Shown here: piece by piece, positions 36,007 through 48,406 of the stretch
Numbering within the stretch: position 1 is the stretch's first letter
Layout of the letters: each line of letters starts with the position of its first letter
Assembly: GCA_950097015.1 (NCBI GenBank)
Contig: CATNEN010000041.1
Coordinates: 62,001-126,000 of the forward strand
DNA: 64,000 nucleotides
Origin: Macrostomum hystrix
Lineage: Eukaryota; Platyhelminthes; Macrostomidae
Direction of reading: 5' to 3'
The notes under the pieces: model-generated
Seen by the model: only the letters and a program-made list of their open reading frames with translations
What the model was told of the DNA's origin: nothing
Database searches by the model: none
Program-made: the position numbers and the translations under genes

Positions 36007-36808
36007 TTCGCGTGCTCAGTGCATGTCACAAGCAGCTCAAAGCTCACTGTGCCAAATAAATGCACGCAGGCTAGCTGGGAAGCGGCAGGCCTGGCGGGTG
36101 GGCATTCCCAGATCTGCTGTTGCGGGTCGCGAGCACCCAGGCCGCTTGCCGCTTCCTTGGGCCCGGCCCGCCGCTTTATCGCCCAGGGGGCCCGCGGCGG
36201 GGGAGGGGGCGAAGTGACGCGCAGGCCGCTCCCTCTTGTCTCCAATCTTTATCAGTCAGAGCGACTGTCGCAATGGCTTGAAAAAGCAAGTCCCCGAAAC
36301 TACGGGAGCACACGCACAGCTTTGACTAATGCGAAATTGCTTAAGAAACTCGAGCTAAAAATAGTTCATGATTCGTCTTCGAAAATGATTTTTTGCCGAA
36401 TAAGTTTTCCTTATGCATTAACCGACTTAAAAACTGGGCGATCAACTTGAGATAAATACGGAAGAAATAACTGCAAGAGGCGAACACAGTGAGAAAGATA
36501 GAAAACAAAACATTGAGGAGCGGTGCTGGCTGCTTACTTAGCTTAGCAAACCGGAATCGATATATTTGTGAAGTCAGAGATACAAGCAAACTATTGAACA
36601 TATTTTTTTTAAAGTAAACAAAAAGAGCAGAAACTGAATAGTGTTTGCTTCAGATTTTTCAGTCGATTGCGCAACGGATGCAATTAAATTAGGCACAGTA
36701 GCGAGGCCTAGATGTGACTTTACTTGAAATTCACACTACAGACTGGCCCCACTAACCCAACAAACTCTCATCCACCAGCGGAACTGAGGTCAAGCTGCTG
36801 GAGGCTGC

Positions 36809-38206
36809 TCAGGACGGCTTGGTGACCATGAGCGCGGCAGACGGGCAGAGGTCCAGGGTGTACAGTGGCTTCTCCATGTCATCGGCGGTGAACACCCGCT
36901 TAGGGAACAGCGTCATCAGGGCGAAGTCTTCATCGGCTCTACCATCTGCTCGATGCGTTCGAACGTAGCAGGCGACGGAGGCGAGGCTCTCCTTGGCGCT
37001 GAACTGGGCGGTGAGCGGCTGGCCGCCGCCGGGCAGACGGATCTGGAGACGGCACGTGTCGCTCTCGGAGGCGGCGGTGGCAGGCGCCTTCGGCAGGCTG
37101 GGCGCGGCAGGCGCCACTGCGGCGCGCTTCTCCTCGGCTTCGCGGGCCTCGAGGTCGGCGCGATCCTGGGCGTAGCGCTGGCGAATGCGCGCCAGGTACT
37201 CGCGCTGCTCCTCCTTCTCGCGCCGGCGCGCCTCCGCCTCGCGCTTCAGCTCCAGCTCGGATGCCTCCTCGCGCCACTTCGTCAGGCCCTTGCCGTCTGT
37301 GCGCCGTTTCCGCTCCCGCTCAAGCTCCGCGCGCCGCTCCTCGGCCTCCCGCTCCTGTCGCTTGGCCTCCAGCTTGGCCTCCAGCTGTCGAAGCTGCTCC
37401 GCCTTCTCTTCGGCTGTTAAGGCGCGCACCTGAGAAGGTGAGAGCGAAACCCACCAATCAGCTGCAGCCTGCCTCAACTGCACCAATCAGCAACAGCCTG
37501 CCTCAACTGCACCAATCAGCTGCAGCCGGTAACCAACAATCAGCTACAATCTCTAACACCCAATTAGTCATCTCTGAACTACTAGTGAGCGAATATCGAA
37601 GAGAGGGTACTCACCTCCTCGGTGGACTGTGAGAAGTTCGCGTGGCCGCTCTTGGCCGCGTGGAACTCGGCCTCAGCCGGGCTGCGGAACAGCCGGCCGC
37701 AGTCGTCGCACTTGAGCGATTTCGCATCGGCATCTGAAGGTTCATCCGACTGCGTCTGATCTACAGCGGCAGCGGCAGTCGCAGACTCGCTTACTGCTGC
37801 TGTTGGCTCCGCTTCAACAATCGGATCGTCAATATCGGGGTCCTCCTGGTGGCTTGACAGCCTGCAAGTGACGTCAGTTTTTTTGAAATGACACGAAAAC
37901 AAGGCAAACATGGCATGGAAATTCACAATTGACTTGAACTGCAGCAAACGGCATCAGCCAATAATTGTTGTTGGTCCTCACTTACCAGTCCATTGCAGCT
38001 TCAATCCCACGGTGGCCAGACTGCATTAAGGCTTTTTTTCTAAAAAGAAAAATGTATAGTTTAGCTAGTTACAGGCTTCTATTCGAGTTTCTACTCCAGC
38101 ATGAATGACAGTTATGTTTGCAATCCTGATGAAGCATAACTTACGCTCGGGTCTCAGTGAATCCCATCTCCAGCAACATGTTGAGTTCAGCACTGCTTGA
38201 TGACAT
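36809..38206 (-). CDS. UBXN1: UBX domain-containing protein 1 (UBXN1/SAKS1), four exons
   Basis: Exons 38206-38145, 38039-37986, 37861-37615 and 37429-36809 join in phase to 327 residues. UBXN1 is a cofactor of the p97/VCP ATPase that also binds ubiquitin chains. The N-terminal UBA domain (residues about 5-45) shows MLLEMGFTETRA and HRGIEAAMDWL; EDPDIDDP follows as in the human protein. Residues about 95-115 form a single zinc-finger-like unit, CDDCGRLF…FHAAKSGH. A long charged coiled coil (EEKAEQLRQLEAKLEAKRQE and on) comes next, then the C-terminal UBX domain (CRLQIRLPGGG…, LFPKRVFTADDMEKPL). The UBX loop keeps the FP-R turn (LFPKR) used to contact p97. Human UBXN1 is about 297 residues. 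The intron between exons 3 and 4 has three copies of a CACCAATCAGCTGCAGCCTG repeat. Confidence 0.93.
37447..37555. repeat. Short tandem repeat, about 29-bp unit, 3-4 copies, UBXN1 intron
   Basis: Unit CACCAATCAGCTGCAGCCTG plus CCTCAACTG. CCAAT boxes within it are incidental to the repeat. Confidence 0.8.
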
Positions 38207-39638
38207 GTCTGCTCTGTTGCACAATTATTCAATTCACTAATTTTTGGGCGAATTCTGAAGTGCAAAAATAAACATTTTGGGTTGTTAAAAAATATCAGAA
38301 TACATTAGTAGATAGTTTTATTATTATGTGCACACTTTAAAAGTGCATATTTTTTTAAATGTATATTTGGCAAACATTAAACATGATATTTATTTGATTA
38401 AGTTAAATATTATACCAATATATCAATAGTAAGGTTATAAAAAGAACTGAAATTGGATGGATCTAAGTGAATCATATTGGTAATGCATAAATGGTAAAAA
38501 ATTAATGTAGAGAAACAAGCTTGGTCCACATCTAGCCATATTTGCTATTGTTTGGGATATTAAAAATACATGTTTCTTTACTATTTTTAGGGCAGCTGCA
38601 GACTTGCAATCTCTGTTAAGTTCTTTATGTACTTTGCTAGCTTTCCTGTCACCTCTACATTTTCTAGTTACCATTAAGAAAATTCTTTTGTTTTCTGCTG
38701 TGAGACTACAAAAGTTTTTCACTATGGATGAAATATGTCCAAAAAAATTCCCCTGAAAACCTTATAAGGATCCCACTTACACTGGAAAATGTACTTAATT
38801 TTCTAACCCAAATAATGATGTGATTCTTTTTGTAGTTACTGTTATGCATAAATAGCTATAGCAATAAAATATATTAGTTTTATATTTTTAAGTTTCATAA
38901 AGATTTAGCTATTTAGCATTGAAATTTAAGCATTTGGTGTGATACCTAAAAGGTAGCATAAAAATATTAAGAATAGCTTAAGCCTACTTCATACCGTAAG
39001 AAAGTGTCTTACTTTTTAGCACTAAGTTTAATTTAGGCTTAGCTATACAGTAGAACCATTTGTTAAACTTTTTTGTCTCTAACAATTTAACTTCATTATA
39101 TATTTAGAATGTTAAAGTACAAAACATGCTAAGAAATCAGTAGTTTAACATGTAGTGGCAGCTAAACTTTTTGCTATCCTCATTATTAAAATACACAATA
39201 CAACAGTACAATATGAAAATGTTAATTTGTGAGCTGATCTAGCATTAAAATATTTCTACTGCCTATAAAGCCATGACAGCTTAGAGAAATTTTAATGGGA
39301 GGTGCAAATCAATGACTCAACTCTAGCTATATTGTTTATTTTTCTGACTTTGATTCTGTGCACTAAGTCTACTCTAGATGGCTAGATGACTTGAAGCCCA
39401 CAAGTCTGATTGTGCCAACCTGCAAATGTATGATCAGCTTTAAAGCAAGTGAACATAAAGATCAGCCTACATTTTACAAAGATGACTTATGATACTTAGG
39501 CTACAATGCCATACATTTGTGGCAACATACCACCTAATTTACAGGAGAAGGTGAATTAGGCCCCCTACCTCTGAGAACAGAGGAAAATCAGAGACAGAGC
39601 CATTGTTTAGTCAGGGATAGAGGTGCCAAGGACTCTAC
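38207..39638. other. AT-rich non-coding region
   Basis: Nothing is supported. The sequence upstream of UBXN1 should contain its promoter, but no clear element stands out. Confidence 0.5.
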
Positions 39639-40409
39639 CAAGGACCACTGTAGTATAACAGGATGGGAAACTCAAAGATCATGTAAATTTTTAGAAGGCC
39701 GATTTCCTGGAAAAAATACACTGCGGAGATTGGAAAAAGTCATTTTTTCAGCACATAATCAACTATAGTTTTTGATCTGGAGCAAGTAAAAATCCGTTTA
39801 TCTTAGTACAGCATGCCCAACATTAAGCTCCATTGTTTTTATATAGCTTTGTTTATAAAAGTCTTATTTTCATATATTTATATTATATAATAGTGTCTTG
39901 AATCTATATAGACTATAGGGGCCTAGACTAGCACATTTAATAGCTCAAAATATGATAGCTAAATATTCTCAATTTGGCCTAAATTGTTTGAATTAACATA
40001 TTAGCTAAATAGTTTGGCAAAACTAACAGCCAAAAAAAATTAATTAACTTACTTGGTTGCATTTAAATCATTTTGAAATTTGTTGTACCTTATAGCTATA
40101 TAGTTGCTACTGATATACTTATAGTAAGTAAATTTTTTTGGCTATTAGTATGAAAATATATGATATGAAGTTAGATATGAAAATAAGACTTTTATAAACA
40201 AAGCTATATAAAAACAATGGAGCTTAATGTTGGGCATGCTGTACTAAGATAAACAGATTTGTACTTGCTCCAGATCAAAAGCAATTGTTGATTATGTGCT
40301 GAAAAATGACTTTTTCCTATCTCCGCAGTGTATTTTTCCAGGAAATCGGCCTTCTAAAAATTTACATGATCTTTGAGTTTCCTGTCCTGTTATACTACAG
40401 TGGTCCTTG
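39639..40409. mobile_element. Foldback element with long terminal inverted repeats
   Basis: The ends are CAAGGACCACTGTAGTATAA and its inverse complement TTATACTACAGTGGTCCTTG. Inverted arms of about 240 bp (39639-39880 and 40165-40409) flank an AT-rich centre of about 290 bp. Both arms share AGCATGCCCAACATTAAGCT-type sequence. There is no coding capacity, so this is a non-autonomous DNA transposon or MITE. A target duplication was not established. Confidence 0.88.
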
Positions 40410-41131
40410 ATATCTACAATGAAATTGTGACATTGAATTGGTCAGTGATATTTTATTGTTTGGTCTAGACATACATAGTCTATCCTGGGCAGGAAGTCCA
40501 TCTATATATATAAAAGTGAAAACTCTGTCTGTCTGTCTGTCTGTGTGCAACCTTTTGTCTTTATAGACGCCGAAACCGCTCAACCAAATCGCACCAAACT
40601 TTGCACATACCTAAAACCACCTACGCTGAGTGCAATAGGCTACTCAAATTCCCGAAAAATCATTTCCTTCCTGCTCAAAAGTGCAAAAAACTGCTCAAAA
40701 ATCGTCAAAAAATCACTCAATTCGACATATCGTCGCCCCACTTTGTCAGATTTTCTCCAAATTTGATCCACTTACACTTTACATGTTTTCCAACAATGCT
40801 ATCAATTTTGAACATTTCTACTCAATCCAGAGCAAAGCTGCATCATCTCAAAGTGAGTCACTTTTTGTTTTCCGAGGACAGCCACCCCAACTCCCCTCCG
40901 CCACTCTGCGGGCCAAATTTTATTACAGCCACCCCCTCCCTTCCCCGGGCGCCGAAGCCCCAGACTGTACATTGTATTTCAAGCCGTGAATGTACACAGC
41001 CCAAACCCCTAGACTGTCTACTGGCCCCCAAGCAGCACTGAGACTGAGTGCGGTGGCGTCCCAGTGCGCAGGGCGATATTTCTCTCCAGCCAGCCTGGGA
41101 TAGAAGAAAGAGAGAGGCTGGCGATCAACTG

Positions 41132-41874
41132 ATGGGTGGTGTCACTCTGCTGCTGTCTGGAGACTTTAGACAGACGCTGCACTCCTTCCGCGTGGCACTC
41201 CTGCTGATGAGATTAATGCTTGCCTAAAATCATCTCACCTGTGGTCAGAGAGGGCAATTCTGTGTCCTAGAAATGATGCCGCCAACGAAATTAACTACCA
41301 ACTCCTTCAGGAGTTGCCAGGTGCAGTTTTCACCTACAAGTCAATTGATACAACGTTGACTGATGACACCGCTGTGGAGTATCCTGTTGAGTTTCTGAAC
41401 TCTCTAGATCCTCCTGGAACTCCATCGCACAACTTGCAGCTGAAAGTTGGGGCACCAATTATGCTCCTCCGCAACCTGAATGCGCCAAGGCTGTGTAACG
41501 GCACCAGACTGATAGTCAGGCGGCTCTTCCCACACGTGATTGAGGCCATGATAATGACTGGATCTGGCAGAGGAGAGTCTGTGTTCGTTCCCCGGATTCC
41601 AATTATCCCCACGGACCTGCCATTTCAGTTCAAGCGACTGCAGTTCCCTGTGAGAGTGTGCTTTGCGATGACTATTAACAAGGCTCAGGGACAGTCGCTG
41701 AAGGTGGCTGGCATCAACCTGGAGACTCCTTGCTTCTCGCATGGGCAGCTTATGTCGCCTGCTCCCGTGTTGGAACTCCAGCTGGCCTATTCATTTTCGC
41801 ACCAAGGGGAAGAACGAAGAATGTGGTGTATCCCAGGCCTTGAGGTGACTCGCAAGCAATTAATAGAAAAGTAG
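41132..41874 (+). pseudogene. Helitron Pif1-like helicase, C-terminal fragment
   Basis: The fragment holds late Pif1/Helitron helicase motifs. GGVTLLLSGDFRQTL (about 41135-41180) matches the motif after Walker B, then a frame break occurs. From about 41247 a clean frame runs RNDAANEINYQLLQELPG, LKVGAPIMLLRNLN, LCNGTRLIVRRL, and the final FAMTINKAQGQSLKVAGI before a stop at 41872-41874. The Walker A region, Rep nuclease and zinc-finger domains are absent, so the protein cannot drive transposition. Confidence 0.9.
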
Positions 41875-42000
41875 TCACGAATTGACCTTGACCTGTCTAA
41901 CTCTGAACTCTGAAACAGTTTAATTTTGTTTCTTTGACATTGTTATTGTTATGTCATGGCTATTTTCCTTATGTATACGCGTGTACATGCATACTGTATA

Positions 42001-42280
42001 CAGAGGCAGATTTAGGGGGGGGGGGGGGCGGGGGGGGCAGTCGCCCCCCTAAATTTTAATCATGGGAATAAGATGCCCCCACCAGGGGCGCCAGTCGCAG
42101 CACTGGCGCCCCTTTTCGGCCGCTGGCGCCCCTTTTTCAGCCGCTGGCTCCCGTTTTTCAGCCGCTGGCGCCCTTTCTTGGCTCCTGGCGCCCTTTTTCG
42201 GCCGCTGGCACCCACTCTGTGTTTCTCATGGCGCTCCCCTGACAGACCGCCCCAAAACAAAATTCCTGGATCTGCCACTG
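42001..42280. mobile_element. hAT-type MITE nested in the Helitron
   Basis: This is a 280-bp insertion flanked by a perfect 8-bp duplication ACTGTATA (41993-42000 and 42281-42288), the hAT target size. Ends are imperfect inverted repeats, CAGAGGCAGATTTAGGG on the left and CCTGGATCTGCCACTG on the right, of the CAG(A/T)GGC type. Inside are a long G run and several GCCGCTGGCGCCC repeats. It has no transposase. Confidence 0.92.
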
Positions 42281-42517
42281 ACTGTATAGAGGAGTGGCTA
42301 AGAGACATGTTTCTAAAGAAGTAATCAAGAGGGGGCTGTTTGGACAAACTTTTCACTTATTTTTTACTTAAAACGCCCTTAAACAAACTCTTCACTTTTC
42401 ATTAATGCAGTAAATGAATATATGGTGACCTTCACTATAAAGTTAATACAGAGACGTGAATTGCTTACTGCTTTGCTTTAAATTTCTGCCCCAGAAACAA
42501 CGGGCAAAAAAAGCTAG

Positions 42518-44284
42518 TTTGATATATATCATTATTCAAAATACAACCAGCAATGATATGTATGATACAATATACAATTAATCAATGATACGATACCAGC
42601 AAAAGGGGGGCCTATTAATCATTGTTTTTTAAGATCTTTGGAACTGCCTAATATATGTTGTGCCAGGTTGTCAGAAGTTTTGGTGTTGATCAAATCAAGT
42701 TAACAAATTAAACATAAATTCACTGGAATTATGAATGCTATTTTGGACTTTGGTTGGCAGAGGAGCTGGTTTCATTTTCATCACTAGCTTTTTGCTCCAA
42801 CACCAATTCACCCACTATTGGATGGCAGATAAACTGATTTTAAATTTTGTCTGCTGAGCAGACAAACTGGCGGCAGACAAAACAACTGCCACCACATTAA
42901 AGAAAAGTCTGCACAAATTTGCACAAAAATCGGAAATGCTGCATAACCTGAATATAACCGTTTAAAAACTATACACATTTTCCTCAATTATAATCGTGCC
43001 ATATATATTTTTACGTAACTTGGAATAATTCTAACTTTTTCCAGGAATTCTCAAACTTAAATATACTTAAAACTTCAATGAACTTGTAGCGGACCTAAAA
43101 GCGAACATTTCGGCCAGTACTTTGCCAGGCCACTTGATCGCCATCGTTTCCCCCAAACCCTTGTTGACTTAGTTATCGTCTATGGTCCTTAGTCTGACGC
43201 ACAGTTGCGACTTAGATGAAGGCACTTGTCGCGCGAGTTTTGTTGTTTAACTTTCTGCTCGCAAGCTAGAGAGCTACCCACAAATATATGCTAGAGTTCT
43301 GATCCTCTACAAACTTCAATTAAACCATTAATTTAACTAATAAATAGCAATGTGAGACTGGCGTGAGATTCAAAATCGACAGCTATGTTATATAATAAAA
43401 GTATATAGCAGCCTGCCCACTAAGGAGCGCGATTACGCAGCGTGAATACAGGTGCGTGTGTTGCCCGCTTTCACAGCGGCGCCGAGACGACGAAGGATTC
43501 AGACTACCGCACCGAGCTCCTAAATTCTGGCGCGATGCCGAAAAAAGTTTTATTTGCACCTGTATCCTATTTGCAAGCGTATAATTCAGTTCAGGATTCC
43601 TAAGTCAGACAACTATAAATGTATTAACAATTTGTATCGCACGTACATCGCCGAATGCTGCCTCGGCACTGCCTGCAGTGTGCAAAGTCATGGCCGCGCG
43701 ACCAAGTTCCTTTGGCCCTGGTCCTCCTGCAACAGCCTACGTAGCGGAAGCGCCGAGGCCTTAAGGGCGAACTGTGACGCTGACTGACTGCTTTGTCATG
43801 CTTGACTAGCAGGCGCTGTGTCTCAGCTGTGACAACAGCCAACTGCCCCTCATGTCTGTTTCGCGTGTGCGCAAGAGCTCAATATAGCTTTTGCGAGTCT
43901 CTAGCTATAATTTTAATCTACACAAAGACTATTACAGTAATAAATAAAGTGCTACATAAACCATGGGATGAATATATATAATGTAATAACATTCTTATGG
44001 ACGCTTTTTTTTCGGTGTTGATGTACATAGCCTCAAAGCACTTGAAAAAAATGTGTGCTTTTTATAGCACAAGCGTAAAACTCCTGAAAAGTTTTGTGCG
44101 ACCATAGACGTCATTTTATCGTGAAAAGTTAAAATAAAATAAAACTTAAAATATAAAATAGAGTTCTAGAAAACGTGATAAATAGCGCAAATTTGTTGAA
44201 CATAACTGTGTTCAGATCTAAATAGAATAGGATTAGGTTCTGATATCGCATCTGATACATTTTACTAAGCTGATCTGAGCCCAC
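42518..44284. other. Non-coding intergenic region
   Basis: No coding region is supported. A GC-richer patch at 43420-43520 could be promoter-like but has no clear motif. Confidence 0.45.
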
Positions 44285-45759
44285 ATGTCGCAAACAATAG
44301 ACGAACCAATCGCTCGAAGTGCCTCTGATGCCTTGCTACTGTCACCGCGAGAAAGAACGAACGAGTCGAATACCGTTGCTAGCGATGACAACTGCAGTTC
44401 TGTTAATGAGGACAGAGGAAGCAGCAGAAGCAGCAGCATGGAGGGTGACAGTACTGGAAGCAGCATAGGAACCAATAGGAACCATAGGAGAGTCAGGACC
44501 AACTTCATGAGGACTGCGATATCGTCGCTGCGCCGACTCCATCGCCGACTATCGAGGAGGTTCTGGCTCACACGCCAGGGTTTACACGGCCAGAGGAGAC
44601 AACCAGGCAATTCCAACAATGCTGGCAGCAACGGCAGAAAAAGCAATGTCAGCAATACCAGGCAGACTGCACGGCATCGGAAAACTAGCAATGAGAGCAA
44701 CGGAAGGTAAGACATGTGTGGTCTGTCTTATTTGATTGAATACTCTGGATGAGGCTCCGGATGAGTTCAGAAGGATCGAGAGCCTAGTAGATATCACTCT
44801 CCTTCAGCCGCTAAACCATATCCCATTCCATATCCATTCCAGACTGCGGCTGAAGGCGCTGCGCACGATGCTACGCAGCCATGAAGCTGTCAGCAGCCAT
44901 ATCGTCAGCCGGGCTGCTGAAGCCGCCGCTCTGGAGGGAGGTGACGATGCGTCCCTAACCAGCGGTCCCAGTGTGTGGCATGGCGTTTTTAACAGTCTGA
45001 GCCCGACGGACACAGGAGGAGTGTTTTGCTCGCTTATGCTGGGGTTGATGCTGGCCCTGTGCTTGTTCTTCTGCACCGTGATTGCGCAGCCAAGACTGTG
45101 CCACTCCGTGCCGGAGATGCTCATATGGGGCATGGCGCAGGTCAGTTGTGCTTCGATAGTTACAAATGGATGTTGCTCTCCCAACTATTCATTATGCTTA
45201 GGTTAATAACTAAATTAACATGTCACTGCAGACCGTGAGTAGTTTGATCCTGAACTACGCATCCCTCCTGTCTGCCATCTGCCTCATGGCGCTTTTGCAA
45301 TGGCGTAAAGCACGAGCACGTCATGAGAGGCGCCTCCACCTGCGCCTACAGCGCGAATGGATGTGCCACGTGCGCGAAGTCTGTGAGGAGATGCAGCGTC
45401 GCGGTCAAATCGAACAATTCGAGCTGGATCAGAGGCTGAATCAACAATCGCAGATGCAACAGCAGCCAGGCGGCAGTTCGCATAACAACACAATTGGTTG
45501 CTATGACAGCAATGTCAGCAACGAGAGGACGGAGAAAATACGCAGAAGCAGTGCTGAAGCACTGGAGTTTCTGTCGGAGCTGGAGCAACTAGAGAACGTT
45601 GAACTGCGGCTGCAGCTGACAGACTCAGAGCTGGTGGAGCTGGCGTTGATGAGCCCGGAGAAGATCGGCAGCGCTTGGCTGAGCTCGGGCTGCCGGGCTA
45701 GCCTGTTCAGGGCGCCTGACCAGGAGGACACGGCCTATGCGCGGCTGCGGCTGCTCTGA
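44285..45759 (+). CDS. Two-pass membrane protein of unknown family, three exons
   Basis: I do not recognise this gene. Exons 44285-44706, 44771-45140 and 45232-45759 join in phase to 439 residues starting MSQTIDEPIARSASDALLL. The N-terminal third is hydrophilic and rich in Ser, Asn and Arg (low complexity, basic patch RRLHRRLSRRFW). Residues about 215-240 (SLMLGLMLALCLFFCTVIAQ) form a hydrophobic helix, and about 265-287 (ILNYASLLSAICLMALLQW) a second one, with a short connecting loop. After that comes a basic arm (RKARARHERRLHLRLQREW) and a charged, probably coiled-coil C-terminus (SAEALEFLSELEQLENVELR). By the positive-inside rule both ends should face the cytosol. The first intron is only 64 bp and its acceptor (at 44770) is inferred from phase. 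AATAAA at 45950-45955 may be its polyadenylation signal. Confidence 0.65.
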
Positions 45760-45949
45760 CGCTTCGGCATCGTCCTTGCCTGTTCTGCCTGAACTATATG
45801 TCTCAGCATTCACCCACTCTGAGCCATTGTTCTTTTCGGCTCAATTTCCCGTTTGTTCAACTGCCTTCTATCCCAATACTCAAAGCTGATCGCGCTCCAT
45901 CTCACCTTCCATTCGATTGAAAAGCTGCCAATCACTAATCAAACGCAAA

Positions 45950-45955
45950 AATAAA
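45950..45955 (+). terminator. Possible polyadenylation signal of the two-pass membrane protein gene
   Basis: AATAAA about 190 bp after the stop codon at 45759. Confidence 0.55.
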
Positions 45956-45959
45956 CCAG

Positions 45960-48406
45960 GTCTGCAGAACCCTCTTTAAGCGAAAATCCTTCCCCAGTTA
46001 TGAAGAACTAATTAGTTATGATTTAGGAGCTGATTTCAGAATTTAGCTTCGATTTTCCCATGGCCATATGCTGACTGGCTTGATAATACTGAGGGAGTCA
46101 GCAAGGGCCAAGCCGTGTGCACTATATAGCTTTAATTCATCTCAAAGCACCCTCAGTTCAACATATTCGAAACACGGAATCCAAGGTTACAGTGGGTAGA
46201 GCAATCACACGCTATACTGACCAATAACAAAATATGCTCACACTATTATATTCACCTGCTCTTCGTTAAAGCAATGGGATCAAGAAATCAATAAAAATAT
46301 TGATTTTATATTACATTAATGAAGTGCGCTGTTAGATAAAACAGTTGAAGGTATGCAGAGGTTGTGGCATGACTTCGTCATCTGAAACATTTTACGGAAC
46401 CGCCGTCGGATAGGTATAAGCACATTTACATAGAGTGTAGAGTATAGAGTGGACGCTATACTTGATTTTGTCATATATTTCCAATTCCCTGGTAGAGTTG
46501 TATAGCTCGGAAAAAATGCGATCATAAACGTAAGTTAATGATAATCGAAACACGGTAACACCGTAACGGTTTCTTGCTTTTCGAATCGGTATGCTTCATG
46601 GAAAATTCCCAAACAAAGTCGGATGAAACTTTAACCCGTCTAACTGTTACTATAATTATGTCGTAGGCCCTCTCTCTTTACTTTTTATTTCCTATCTGCA
46701 AAAACTGCAATATATTATAAATTTAGCTATTCTTATACTATTTATTTATCTCTGCATTCACTATGTAATGTGGTTACTCTATATAGCAATCTAACTCAGA
46801 ACGATATTGTCTACCTATGATAGCGATTTTGTCTCCGAGCGGCAAGACACCTTATAATAATTCCCTAAATGTACTGATTTTTAACCGATCCTATTGAGCA
46901 TCCAATGGATTAAATTTGTCTAATTCAACACAAATATTATTTTTATTGTTAACCTTTCCTATTCAGAACGCATTACTATTTTATTCTAAATCAGTAACCA
47001 ACACAGGAACAACCTCAATTTATTTCACTAAGTTCACTATTCTGCAGATCTATTTATTCCCCAGTTGGATTGGCCCATAGACCAGATAAATTTATTTATT
47101 TGGCCATTGAAATATATCTGGCCGCGACAGATAAACAATTATCTGGTCTGGTGACAATTATCTGGCTTCAACTGTGGAATAAATACATTATCACCCACTT
47201 GTTTGACTTATCTATGGCCGAAAATGTCTTCGGCTTCGCCTCGGCCAATAAACGAGTCCTCAGCTGTTCCCGACCAAAAAAAATATAAAAAGTGGGTGAT
47301 AACTTATACTTCTTCCTAACTCCACACTTTATATTTAGGACAACCAACGTTGAACTCTCTATGGCAAAATTCCACGATATATATAGTAGTTGAGCGGGGG
47401 TTGACAAGCGCATTTAAACAAATAAAATGTACGCAAAATAATGTTTGATATTTTGGCGTAAATTTAACTTCTGTATCTTATGGTAAAATATTTCTTGGGC
47501 GGGCCTCAATTATAATGTCTAAACATCTCTATAATTAATTCCACTATTCACCATTTTTGTCCCAAGTTGTTACTTTTCTTATTAAACTTAGCTTAGCTAG
47601 TACAATTTTAGCATATAATTTGTAGGAGGCAGTTTCTTTTCTTAATCTGGTCCTGTTCTTAGATTATTGCTTATTTCTCCAGTAAATTAAATTAGGTGTC
47701 CCCAAAATCAGAATTAAGAAATCCAAAAATGGTGCTATTCATCTCAAAGTAGGATTAAATCAAAATAAATGTTTTGGTAGTTATTACTTTTAGGGGATCT
47801 GTGTAGACACTGAAACAGACTGTGCCAATAGACCACAATTAGACAGTTAGACCACAATGGGACAGGACCTCAATGAAATACAGTGGGACCAAGACAATAT
47901 TCTTTGGTATCTTATTTTTTGACAATGCTTATTGGCACGATTCCATTCAAATAGTAACAACTTTATCCGCTCAGATCCCCACCAATAATATCCACCTAAT
48001 CTGCACAGCAGCTTGTTAGAATCGGCCACTACATTGTACATGTAAATGCCAGCTCTAAGAATGCCTTTGTAATCAATTTGGCAGTTTCTTTTTGTACTAC
48101 TTTATAGGGTAAAATAATTAAGTCTGATAAACATGTATTGTATTATATAGTCTATGTGTGTTAGTGTTAGTGTTAGTAGGCCATAAAAAGTTATATTAAT
48201 CATCATAGCATTGCTAATGTGGCACAGACACCAAAGCATCAATCAACAATAGTTATGTTAACATTTACAGAATGGGCTAGTCAGATTTTGTCAGAATACT
48301 TCCATTTCCATTTCAAAAGGTTTGCTACAAAAATATTTAAGGGTTACAGTCTTAATATGGTCTACAAGACCTCTACTGTGAAAGTTCTTGCACCTGTCAT
48401 TTCCAG
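45960..48406. other. AT-rich non-coding region
   Basis: No gene is supported. It should contain the 5' exon carrying the start codon of the WDR90-like gene, which I could not identify. A 13-bp perfect inverted pair TTATCACCCACTT (near 47189) and AAGTGGGTGATAA (near 47290) could form a stem of about 115 bp. Confidence 0.45.

Larger units (their letters stand above)
40501..42517 (+). mobile_element. Non-autonomous Helitron with a Pif1 helicase remnant
   Basis: The 5' end TCTATATATATAAAAGTGAA followed by CTGTCTGTCTGTCTGTGTG is the typical Helitron 5' terminus. The 3' end is CGGGCAAAAAAAGCTAG, preceded by a small hairpin TTTCTG-CCC-CAGAAA (42482-42498). Insertion lies between A (40500) and T (42518), the A-T target expected for Helitrons, with no target duplication. 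The element is about 2 kb, far shorter than an autonomous copy, and keeps only a piece of the helicase. Confidence 0.9.

Noticed and set aside
35227-36450. 407-residue forward open frame over the zinc-finger gene
   Set aside because: It is the antisense shadow of the GC-rich C2H2 gene; the reverse strand has seven complete fingers.
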